From contig OZ026565.1 in NCBI GenBank assembly GCA_964020155.1, positions 732,501-742,500 of the forward strand: a DNA stretch of 10,000 bases. The letters run 5' to 3'. The notes beneath the pieces are model-generated. The model was not told the origin of the DNA, did no database searches, and saw nothing but the letters and a program-made list of their open reading frames with translations. Both the position numbers and the translations under genes were made by a program. The DNA comes from Chondrilla cf. caribensis. Taxonomy: Eukaryota > Porifera > Demospongiae > Chondrillida > Chondrillidae. Positions 1 through 7,670 of this stretch are shown in pieces. Within the stretch, counting starts at the first letter, position 1; the number at the start of each line of letters is the position of its first letter.

Positions 1-1
1 A

Positions 2-295
2 TCAGTTGAACCACCCCAAGAGCCATCGATTGAACCATCCCAAGAGCCATCGATCGAACCACCCCTGGAACCATCAGTTGAACCACCCCCGGAACCATCA
101 GTGGAACCACCCCCGGAACCATCAGCTGAACCACCCCCGGAACCATCAGTGGAACCACCCCCAGAACCATCAGCTGAACCACCCCCGGAACCACCCCTGG
201 AACCATCAGTGGAACCACCCCCGGAACCATCAATGGAACCACCCCAAGAGCCATCAATGGAACCACCCCAAGAACCATCGATCGAACCACCTGTT
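2..295 (+). repeat. 24-bp coding tandem repeat (EPSVEPPP)
   Basis: About twelve copies of a 24-base unit encode E-P-S-[V/I/A/M]-E-P-P-[P/Q/L]. The unit is itself two related 12-base halves (EPPP and EPSV), and one irregular half-unit (EPPLEPSV) occurs around 185-210. The array is already in progress at the left edge, so its full length is unknown. The in-frame period keeps the reading frame open and also opens the +3 frame, which is a shadow. Confidence 0.9.
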
Positions 296-3200
296 GAAGC
301 AGGAGAGAGTACCAAAGTATCAAGTGCTAATCCGGATGCTGTTGGTACTGTTACCATGACTACCGTTCCAGATGAACAGTGTGACGTTACTACTCACGCA
401 GAAGACATGCTTTTGAAATCGACCATCTTGACCGGAAGATCATCAGTGAACAGTGATGGCGATGGTACGGGTGATGTTGAGGAGATGGTTACTGATGAAA
501 AAGGGAAACCTGATGAGGTTGTTGAACCGATGGAGGTCTCTGGGGAAGGTAGGAGACTAGGGGACCAACAGAGGGACAAGGAGGAAGAAGTAGATCTGTT
601 TGTAAGCAATGCACCGTCCAGTGTGGGTCAGGGAGATACTGCTGAGGAGGATGATAAGATCACTCTTGAATCGGCAGAGACAAGGACTGGTGGGGAAGAG
701 GACGGCCATCTTGGACCTGGAGGTATGGAAGGGGGCAATCTTCAACCTTGTGAAACGTCACTGGAGCAGAAGGTCCCTCCTGGAGGAACTCACAATCCTC
801 TTAGTGAAGAACACACCATCGGGGACTCTGAGAATACTACAGTCTCTGACGATCCTGATGATGCTGGCATTGGCAGAGGAGTGAGTTCTAAGAGCCCAGC
901 TGCCACTATTGAGTGCCCAGAGGCTCCTGTTACTGATCCTCTGAAGCTTGACATTCCGGACATCGAGCAGAAGAGCTCAAAGGAAGCCGAGGGCCATTCA
1001 GGACCGTCACAACATCCAGTCAACAGGGTCTCTCCCCATGAATTCAGCTCCAAAGATGAGAATGTCAGTACATCGATGCAGCAAGCTAGTCCTCTTGGAA
1101 GTAGTGCCCCAATTCCACCTGTGGAAAATGTGACCCCTGAGATGGAGAATAAGAGCCTACCAACAGAAGATGTGACCCCCGAAAAGGAGAATAAGAGCCC
1201 ACTAACAGAAGATGTGACCCCCGAAAAGGAGAATAAGAGCCTACCAACAGAAGATGTGACCCCCGAAAAGGAGAATAAGAGCCTACCAACAGAAGATGTG
1301 ACCCCTGAAATGGAGGATAAGAGCCTACCAGTAGAAGATGTGACCCCAGAAATGGAGGATAAGAACCTACCAGTAGAAGATGTGACCCCCGAAATGGAGA
1401 ATAAGAGCCTACCAGTAGAAGATGTGACCCCCGAAATGGAGAATAAGAGCCTACCAACAGAGGAAGCGGTTCCTGAAATGGAGAATAAGAGCCTACCAAC
1501 AGAAGATGTGACCCCCGAAAAGGAGAATAAGAGCCTACCAACAGAAGATGTGACCCCTGAAATGGACACTAAGAGCCCACCAACAGAGGGTATAAACCTT
1601 AAAGATTGTAATGAGAGTGTCACAATGGAAGATATCTCTCCTGTGGACTATTCCAGGGAAGATGTGAGTGTGATGGATGAAAATAAGGGCCCGCAAGAGG
1701 AGGAAAATGAAAATAAGAGCCCACAAGAGGAACAAAATGAAAATAAGAGCCCACTAGCAGAGTGCATTGGGCCTATGGAAGGAAGTATTAGTAGTGACAA
1801 CCTGACACCTACAGTCAGGGGAGATGGAGAACAGGAAGTCATGGGAGATGTTGAAGAACAGGAAATCGAGAGAGATGTTGGAGAAGAGGAAGTCAGTGAA
1901 GAGGTTGGAAAAGAGGAAGTCAGTGAAAATGTTGGAGAGCAGGAAGTCAGTGAAGATGTTGGAGAACAGGAAGTCAGGGTAGATGTTGAAGAACAGGAAA
2001 TCACGAAAGATGTTGGAGAACAGGAAGTTATGGATGACTCCGTCCCTGAAAAGGAAGCAAAGGAGGTCAGATCTTCAGAACAACCACAGAGCTCCAGTCA
2101 ACAGGTTCTACCCTTGAAGTCCAAATGTTTAGAAGAAGTGAAGAAGTCGTTGAAGGGCCCTCTGTCTCCTGTGGAGGAGTTAGCATCCCAAGAGCTCTCA
2201 GAAGAGTTGTATTTCGAAGAAGACCAGCTTAACGAGGATATTGATTTCTCAGAATCCACTGGTACGCAAGTACAACCTTCGTCCTCTACAACTGAAGGGA
2301 AGGAAGAAGATCTTCAACCTTCTTCTCCCACCACTGGTTCTTTCAGTGTCAGAGAACAGGTTACTAGAGATGGTGTCACCATTAGTCACAGACGAAGAAC
2401 ATCTTCGTCAAGAAAGTCAAAAGAGGAAGAGTCATCCTTAGAACAAGTTGCGATAGATCAACAACAACAACAGCATCAACAACAATATATACAAACGGAT
2501 ACCGTGGACAGTTCTTCCGATGGTGTTGGTACTGAATACAGAAGACCATCTGCTGACGATGGTGTGGATAACTCCTCGTTGGTCGAATCAGCCAAATTGG
2601 ATCCAGATTCTCAACCAGGAGTGGGACTGGGACCAGATTCTCAGCTGGGAACCAGACTTGAACCAGATTCTCAACTGGGAGCCGGACTGGAACCGGATTC
2701 TCAACCAGTAGATGATTCCTTGATGGACACCAGTGCCTTGGAGGGTGGAGAGGAGTGGTATGAGGAGTCAATGGAAGGGTGTCGAGAAGGATCAAATCGG
2801 GATTCTGAAGAAGACCCCCAACAGTCAACACAACAACAACAAGAACGTCCAGATGAACAACAACAACAAGAACATCAAGAAGAACAACAGCAACAAGAAC
2901 CTAAAGAACAACAACAACAAGAAGAAAATTGTCTACAAGAAAGACAACAAGAAGAACAGCAACGAGAACCAGAAGAACTGCAAGAATACCGAGAAGAAGA
3001 GCAAGAAGAACAGTTTAATGAGCTTCTGAAGGAGGACACTGTTGAAGAAGGAAGTGATCATCGGGTAGTCGACACCAGCCATGTGGCCAGAGATGATGAT
3101 GTTGACTCTGATCGAAATCCAGCTCAAGCAGGACATGAATCAAATCCACCACAAGAACCATCTTCCAGTTGTGTTGAGACCACGAGGGATGGAGGATTGG

Positions 3201-3395
3201 AATCAGCCGTTATTGCACCAAAACCATCTCCTGATCAGAACCAGGAGCCTGAGGCTGAAGCATTGCAGGACAGCGATGATTTGAAGCATCTAGATGACCT
3301 GTTGGATGAGACGGGGCAGTCCTCTCATGAACAAGTCAGTCCACACGAGTTAGAATTTGTGGAAGAAGGTGATCATCTTCTTCCTCAATCATCTG

Positions 3396-3433
<38 letters not shown>

Positions 3434-4048
3434 GACATTAGTGCTGAGCATGCTGACACTGGCAGTTTGGATCCCAAAGTGTCTTGTGGGATAGATGTGG
3501 ATTCTGACACCATCGAAGCTCAAGACGAAGGAAATGACGGCAGAGGACACGTGGCTCCCAGTCAAGGCCCTGTTGCCAGCCAGCAAGGCACGGGTCAGCA
3601 AGATGTGGTTCAAGGCCAAGGGCCTCCTGGAGAGAATGATCCTTCTTCGAGTGGTAGTCATGGTAGGCCAACTTTACCAGAAGAAAGAGAAGCTAGTGTT
3701 TCATCTCCTCCAGGTGTGATTGGGCTAGTGGCTTATCCGGATAGCCCAACCAGCTCGGAAAGTGAAGACGAAGGTGTCTCTGTACCTGTTACCACGGGAA
3801 CGCAACCCCTCGACAGAGAACCAGAGACAGGCGAACAGCTACAGCAACGAGGCATCTCTACTCCTCTCCCCCTCGTTCCAGTTCCTGAAGACACACAAGC
3901 TGAGACTGGTCAGGCAGGTTTAGACCTCGAACAAGAACAACAGCAGGGCCTTCTTCAACACGAACAAGACGATGAGGTGATGGACACATCAGGTGTAGAT
4001 GACAGCCATAGGGATGATTTAGAGTTTGAAGAAATGGACATGTCATAA
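2..4048 (+). CDS. Giant acidic repeat-rich disordered protein, 5' partial (last 1348 residues)
   Basis: The frame is open from the left edge to TAA at 4046-4048, so the true start lies upstream; the first in-window candidate starts are internal repeat codons. The product is rich in Glu, Asp, Ser, Pro and Gln, poor in aromatics, and shows no membrane segment, signal peptide or folded domain that I recognise. In order it has an 8-aa EPSVEPPP array, an acidic linker, a 14-aa VTPEKENKSLPTED array, 10-aa NENKSPQEEQ units, a 9-aa GEQEVSEDV array, one basic patch (HRRRTSSSRKSK, near window residue 796), a 10-aa LEPDSQLGAG array, Gln/Glu-rich helix-prone sequence and a run of 12 Gln. The tail contains GLVAYPDSPTSSESEDE and ends DDLEFEEMDMS. 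MDTS occurs twice. All repeat periods are multiples of three bases, and no stop interrupts 4 kb, which strongly supports real coding. It is probably a nuclear or scaffold-type intrinsically disordered protein (inference). The family is not recognised. Confidence 0.88.
1130..1591 (+). repeat. 42-bp coding tandem repeat, 11 units (VTPEKENKSLPTED)
   Basis: Eleven consecutive 42-base units encode variants of V-T-P-E-[K/M]-E-N-K-S-L-P-[T/V]-E-D, and the last unit is degenerate (PEMDTKSPPTEG). Units 2, 3, 4 and 10 carry K-E-N, matching the KEN-box form of anaphase-promoting-complex degrons; the others have M-E-N or M-E-D. Variation between units includes silent third-base changes (CCC/CCT/CCA) as well as a few replacements. 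The repeats keep the antisense strand free of stops, which produces a 277-codon antisense frame at 790-1623 that I regard as spurious. Confidence 0.93.
1676..1765 (+). repeat. 30-bp coding repeat, 3 units (NENKSPQEEQ)
   Basis: Three 10-residue units read DENKGPQEEE, NENKSPQEEQ and NENKSPLAEC. They share the ENKSP core of the 14-residue array that ends about 85 bases upstream, so they may be an older, shortened derivative of it (inference). Confidence 0.82.
1826..2041 (+). repeat. 27-bp coding tandem repeat, 8 units (GEQEVSEDV)
   Basis: Eight 9-residue units of the form [G/E]-[E/K]-[Q/E]-E-[V/I]-x-x-[D/E/N]-V, for example GEQEVMGDV, EEQEIERDV and GEQEVSEDV. The spacing of Val/Ile (positions 5 and 9) in strongly acidic sequence could allow an amphipathic helix, but the period of nine does not fit a heptad coiled coil. 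Confidence 0.9.
2459..2485 (+). repeat. Short CAA/CAG polyglutamine block
   Basis: Nine codons encode QQQQQHQQQ, mostly CAA with one CAG and one CAT. This is the first of three Gln-rich segments in the large protein, following a Ser-rich basic patch by about 30 residues. Confidence 0.85.
2597..2716 (+). repeat. 30-bp coding tandem repeat, 4 units (LEPDSQLGAG)
   Basis: Four 10-residue units: LDPDSQPGVG, LGPDSQLGTR, LEPDSQLGAG and LEPDSQPVDD. The PDSQ core is invariant. The block is followed directly by SLMDTSALEG, whose MDTS recurs near the C-terminus. Confidence 0.9.
2819..3040 (+). repeat. Gln/Glu-rich low-complexity segment
   Basis: Runs of two to four Gln (CAA/CAG) alternate with Glu-rich spacers such as ERPDEQQQQEHQEE and become ELQEYREEEQEEQFNELLKED towards the end. 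The segment is helix-prone and could form coiled-coil-like helices. The DNA is a purine-rich CAA/GAA mosaic, so the other strand is long TTG/TTC. Confidence 0.85.
3398..3433 (+). repeat. Pure (CAA)12 polyglutamine run
   Basis: Twelve uninterrupted CAA codons encode a Gln12 run between SSE and DIS. Being a perfect trinucleotide repeat without CAG interruptions, it is likely to vary in length between individuals (inference from known microsatellite behaviour). Confidence 0.95.
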
Positions 4049-4140
4049 TTTTTTTGTATATGCTATACGTATATGTGGTGGTACCAGTATTATATAAAAT
4101 TCCAAACTTTTCACGAATCATCCTTACTCTATATCACATG
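4049..4140 (+). other. 3' UTR and possible poly(A) signal of the large ORF
   Basis: The AT-rich sequence after the stop codon begins with a T7 run. No AATAAA is present before the next gene; the best candidate is the common variant TATAAA at 4093-4098, 45 bases after the stop. The next gene's likely start lies only about 320-345 bases from this stop, so the 3' UTR must be short or overlap the next promoter. Confidence 0.4.
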
Positions 4141-4365
4141 CCTGCACGTGCAGGAGTGAATAATAATAAGCGGTCGAGCGTTAACGTTGTTTACGTCATA
4201 TTATGTAATCAGTGGGAGCTTAATCACGTGACTATCTGTTCTAATAGATGCCCACTGTTCTGGTGTAGGAAGACATGGGATCCGAGCACGAAGGAAGGTT
4301 ATAGTGTGAAGAACTGGTCTCGCGATTTGTTGGCTCCTTTCGATATCGATCGCGAAGGGTAATTG
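4141..4365 (+). promoter_or_regulatory. Promoter-like region with clustered E-box, CRE-like and C/EBP-like sites
   Basis: Within 91 bases lie a 14-bp perfect palindrome centred on CACGTG (4141-4154), a CRE-like TACGTCA (4192-4198), a C/EBP- or PAR-bZIP-like TTATGTAAT (4201-4209) and TCACGTGA (4224-4231), an E-box form bound by bHLH-zip proteins such as USF, MITF and TFEB. Further on, TCTCGCGA spans about 4317-4324 and CGATATCGATCGCGA about 4341-4355. The cluster sits just upstream of the inferred first exon and is the only CpG-containing stretch in the intergenic gap. No convincing TATA box is placed for this gene. The role is inferred from position and motif density. Confidence 0.5.
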
Positions 4366-4425
4366 ATGACTACGGTGCTACATACTCCCGACATGGAGCC
4401 GACTCCCGGCGCAGATCTAACAGAA
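4366..4425 (+). CDS. Coiled-coil/Ser-Pro protein, exon 1 (short N-terminal coding exon)
   Basis: The frame opens after TAA (4360-4362) with ATG at 4366 (MTTVLHTPD) and a second in-frame ATG at 4393 (MEPTPGADLTE). It ends in phase 0 at a perfect GTAAGT donor (4426-4431). ATG 4393 has the better context (G at -3 and G at +4), while ATG 4366 has T at -3, so the mature start may be 4393 and the exon then supplies 11 rather than 20 residues. Joining to the phase-0 exon at 8412 gives ADLTE followed by IDFVRQ without a frame problem. The assignment rests on splice signals and phase, not on homology; additional exons could lie in the 3986-base intron. A competing first exon could start at ATG 4540. 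Confidence 0.5.
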
Positions 4426-5122
4426 GTAAGTTGTTTGTAGGGACAACGGTTGCTTCGGTGCACACGTGTGAAACACGCCAATCTGTACAGTTTCGTGTTG
4501 TGAACTCTGAAGAGAGTGTAGTACTTCTTGTTCGTTCATATGCCTCGTGTTTTGGATTCACTGTGGGAAGTTATAACCCAAGAAGCCGCCGAAGTGGACG
4601 GCCCTAGGGTAGCCATTTTGTTATCGTTTGTACCTTCGTCCGCGAAGCTTCACCTTCGTACGGTTTGTAGTTTAAGTGCGCGCACGCCTCTGTCCTTGCT
4701 TTGGCTGGTATCGAACCGCGTTTCGGTACCATCCCACCAGGTGCAAGGTATACACACAGTCACATTGAAATTGTTCATGGATGTCCTACACTTTTGAAAA
4801 CGTTCCCCTAATACAACGAAAATTGCTCTCACAGAGAGACGGAAATTCTCATTTCCTAACCCCCATTACATATGGAATTGAGACATTACAGTTTTTTTAC
4901 ACTGCCTTCCTATTTCCTTGTGTGGGTGTGTACATACGTACATCTGCATATACTCTATTCTCACCATTGTGTGTTGTTGATGGAGTGCTCTGTTTTCTGT
5001 ATGTAATGTTAGTCTTGTCGTTGTGTGTAACTTGGTGTAACAGCAAGGCCTATTCAGGATATTCTTGGAATAGGAGGTGATGTGTGTATCGTGTTGGTAT
5101 GTGTACGTATGTGTATTGCATC
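4426..5122 (+). other. Intron 1, proximal part: CpG-rich then AT-rich, one weak ORF
   Basis: The first 300 bases stay CpG-rich, consistent with a CpG-island-like continuation of the promoter. An open frame from ATG 4540 (MPRVLDSLWEVITQEAAE...) runs to TGA at 4795-4797, with possible donors inside it (for example GTGCAA after CACCAG near 4740). It could be an alternative first exon, but nothing downstream confirms it. An imperfect inverted repeat, TGGTATCGAA / TTTCGGTACCA, lies at about 4707-4732. From about 4800 onward I see only AT-rich non-coding sequence. Confidence 0.4.

Positions 5123-5204
<82 letters not shown>
5123..5204 (+). repeat. (TG)n microsatellite with CA interruption
   Basis: Alternating TG dinucleotides run for about 80 bases, broken by CA at 5161-5162, and are followed by TG-rich degenerate sequence to about 5250. 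Apparent Cys/Val frames here, and Thr/His frames on the other strand, are artefacts of the repeat. Confidence 0.97.
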
Positions 5205-5207
<3 letters not shown>

Positions 5208-5488
5208 GTGTGTGTCTGAGTTTTTGTGAGCCTGTGTGTTTGTGTATGTTCTGTGAAGTTATTTTTGTGTCCACATGTTATGTGCTAAGGGTACATGCGT
5301 ATGTCCATTATACATGGTATTATGTACAAATGTAGACCTGTCAATACATGGATACAGGCATGTGTATTGTACCACCTCAGTGTGCAGTAACAGCCCATAA
5401 CAGTCAACAGTCCCCACCTCACAGCTAGGGTGCTGATCAGCACATACGTACATGTGTTTTGTGAACAATAACAAGTGTGTATACATAC

Positions 5489-5809
5489 TAGTGCTGGGAG
5501 GATTAATTGATTAATCAATCGATTTTTTATTTCAAATCTGATTATCGTTGATAATGGAAGCAAATCGATTAATCACAGGAAGTGATTAAGTGAGTAGAAC
5601 AAAAAGCCACCCCCACCTTATTACCCAGAACCTTCATGGGTTCAATTTTGTGGCTGATATGTAAACAGGACTCTATGGACTTCACATCTACTCAGTGTAA
5701 TAAAGTGGGAGTGGTTTCCGGTTACGCCTACTTAATTACTTCCGGTGATTAATTGATTGATCAATCAGTTAATATTTACTAATAAAATTACAGCCGATTC
5801 CCAGCCCTA
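5489..5809. mobile_element. hAT-like MITE (321 bp) with 8-bp target duplication
   Basis: The ends are TAGTGCTGGGA and, inverted, TAGGGCTGGGA (10 of 11 identical). Flanks are ATACATAC (5481-5488) and ATACGTAC (5810-5817), an 8-bp duplication with one transition, the size produced by hAT transposases. The inverted similarity extends inward through GATTAATTGATTAATCAAT and (A)C[A/C]GGAAGT[G/A]ATTAAGT, so the element is a long imperfect foldback. There is no coding capacity, making it a non-autonomous derivative. It contains AATAAA at 5699-5704 and 5781-5786, which could act as poly(A) signals if transcribed in this direction. Confidence 0.85.
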
Positions 5810-5817
5810 ATACGTAC

Positions 5818-6434
5818 GTATGTGCATGCATACGTTGGTATGGTCGTGCCAGATTCAATCCCTGATGGATCATGTCCACCAGACCTGAAGTTGTGAAAAG
5901 CATCTCTCTTCGATTGGTTTCCACTTCACAGAGTCCCCCCCCCCCCCCCCTCCCTCCCATTTTCAAAAAAACCTGCAAGCTTGAAATATCCCCAGGGACC
6001 TTCCTGGGCATCGAAGGTAGACTGTATATTTTTTCTGCTTTCAGGGAAGTACCAGGAACAATGTCCGTATGATATGTCCATCACGAAACCCAGCTAGCAA
6101 GTAATTCAAGTTGCCAGGGTCCTAGGCTGCCTCGATTTTTTAACACTTGAATTATGTTCGTGCATACGTACTTATTGGCCCAAAGAGCGTTTGTTTGTTT
6201 GTTGGGACAAACTCAGTATTAAAGTATGCACGTCTGTTCATTTGTACAAGCGCGCATGCATGCAGGTGTTATGCTGTGTGACTGTACCTCCCATGTAATT
6301 GCTGCATGTTCCTGTGTCGTGTTACGTACGTACATGTGTGCTATACTAAACACCGTGTTTTTCATAAGTGATGATTGCCATTGTATTGGCAATGTCAGTT
6401 CAGGTAAATAGACCGATATTTGCCAATCATTACT
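5818..6434 (+). other. Intron 1, middle part without recognised gene
   Basis: Apart from the C16 tract this stretch holds a small hairpin CCCAGG-N6-CCTGGG (5991-6008), a GTTTGTTTGTTTGTTG run near 6190, and repeated ACGT/GTAC palindromes such as TACGTACGTA. A good-looking acceptor (TTTTTTCTGCTTTCAG, ending at about 6043) precedes no convincing exon. No gene or RNA is supported. Confidence 0.5.
5935..5950 (+). repeat. C16 homopolymer followed by CT-rich tract
   Basis: Sixteen consecutive C are followed by TCCCTCCC. The opposite strand is a G-run capable of G-quadruplex formation. Homopolymer length is a common sequencing error point. Confidence 0.9.
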
Positions 6435-6481
6435 TGTACACATGTACGTACATGTACATATGTACGTACATGTACATATAT
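6435..6481. repeat. 47-bp strictly alternating purine/pyrimidine tract
   Basis: Every base alternates pyrimidine/purine from 6435 to 6481, made of GTAC, CATG and CATATG palindromes, including ACATGTACGTACATGT (a 16-bp perfect palindrome). Such tracts can adopt Z-DNA or cruciform forms. Similar but shorter ones occur at about 9495-9535 and 5811-5835. Confidence 0.8.
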
Positions 6482-6642
6482 CTACCTAGACCAAATGTAT
6501 TAAATGTTACATGCATAAATACGTAGTAGGTGATGTGTAATTAACTTGGTCATATTGACATTCATAATACGTATGTATCAATTGAGAGGTGTCCAGGAAT
6601 ACTATGTTAGTATATGACTTGAACTACGTATGTACGTATGAA

Positions 6643-6806
6643 TACAGGACACTTCATACTGACCCCAAAGTGTCCTCAATAGAGAGGTTCTACAGTACAG
6701 GACACCTAGTACTGACCCCAAGGGTCCTCAATAGAGAGGTTCTTCTGTACAGGACACCTACGTAGTACCGACCCCAAACTGTCCTCAATAGAGAGGTTCC
6801 ACTGTA
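6643..6806 (+). repeat. 52-53-bp tandem repeat, 3 units, MITE-related
   Basis: Units begin with TACAGGACAC at 6643, 6696 and 6748, continue through TACTGACCCCAA and end with TCCTCAATAGAGAGGTTC. The first unit contains a perfect 9-bp inverted pair, AGGACACTT / AAGTGTCCT; later units have decayed arms. The array ends in GGTTCCACTGTA, identical to the right end plus TA of the pogo-like MITE at 8935-9132. It therefore looks like an internally expanded relative whose left end is not recognisable. Confidence 0.75.
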
Positions 6807-7328
6807 CATGGCCTGCTTGGTATTGATCCTGTCTATTGTGAGCTGAGACTCCCACTCTGTTTCTTTCCAGTCAACTTTTTCAGTTTTAATGGTATTTTTG
6901 TCTGGTTGTCATGAATGCTTGACTTTCCCCAGAAATGTGACTCTTATTGTATTATGCGTTGTGTGTTGGTGTGTGGGTGGGTGTCTTTCTCTGTGTCTGT
7001 GCAGGCGTCATGTGCTTATCCAAACGTAACTCGATCATTGGTTGACAATTTTCTACTCCCAGCTTTGATACTAACATTCCTGTGACAAGTGTTACTATAA
7101 ATAGCCAGCACAGGTGTGATGTAATGTGTTTACACATTTCTGTTATGTATCATAACATGATACTGCTGCATCAGCTGTCTCTAATGTCTCCTGTTATGCA
7201 TACAAGTACCCTGTTATAGAATGTAATAGAATACTTGTGTATTCAACCTAGAGTGTCTATAGTACCAGCCTAATGTAATTATGGGAGACAGTGTTGATAC
7301 ACATATTATGTTGACATACGTGAGTGGA

Positions 7329-7330
<2 letters not shown>
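6807..7330 (+). other. Intron 1, stretch without recognised gene
   Basis: AT-rich non-coding sequence with stops in all frames at short intervals. A TG-rich patch lies at 6957-7000. No splice-bounded open frame, RNA gene or transposon end is visible. Confidence 0.5.

Positions 7331-7392
<62 letters not shown>
7331..7392 (+). repeat. Perfect (TG)31 microsatellite
   Basis: Sixty-two bases of uninterrupted TG are followed, after a short gap, by GT-rich imperfect repeats and GGGTGGGTGTGGGTGTGG to about 7440, which could form G-quadruplex structures. Confidence 0.97.
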
Positions 7393-7394
<2 letters not shown>

Positions 7395-7670
7395 TGTCAA
7401 TGTGTGTGTACACATTTGTGTGGGTGGGTGTGGGTGTGGATGTGTCATATACGTAGGTAGGTATGTGTGTAACGTGTGGTGCATTTCTCCCATGTTAACA
7501 TAATATGTACCTTCACTACTCCATTGTACACTTGTACATAAACACCTACTATGTACACCTTTATGTTTGGCAAGAAGAGATTGTTTTAATCAATTATACT
7601 GAATGCCCTGAAGTCAGTGACCTCATGGGTGTGTGTAATGGGAAATCAATCATAGACCTTCAAATTTCTG

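Noticed and set aside
6..359. His/Asn/Pro-rich frame in phase +3
   Set aside because: Shadow of the 24-base EPSVEPPP repeat, whose period keeps other frames open too.
790..1623. 277-codon antisense open frame
   Set aside because: It mirrors the 42-base coding array; its Ser/Gly/Val repeats follow from the sense codons, and the frame has no independent support.
4700..4735. tRNA-like GGTATCGAACC near an inverted repeat
   Set aside because: It resembles a B box, but no acceptor, D or anticodon arms can be folded around it.
4540..4797. MPRVLDSLWEV... frame as a separate gene or alternative first exon
   Set aside because: It is a plausible start in CpG-rich sequence, but there is no phase-confirmed downstream partner; the 4366-4425 exon has the stronger donor and fits the next exon. 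Kept only as a note in the intron entry.
5050..5335. Thr/His and Cys/Val repeat peptides
   Set aside because: Translations of a (TG)n microsatellite. The same applies to 7257-7493.
5840..5885. Possible tRNA-derived SINE (AGATTCAATCC resembling a B box)
   Set aside because: No A box at the right distance, no tail and no target duplication seen.
6029..6066. Mini-exon after TTTTTTCTGCTTTCAG
   Set aside because: The acceptor is good, but the 22-base segment before GTATGA would break the phase-0 junction between the first exon and 8412.
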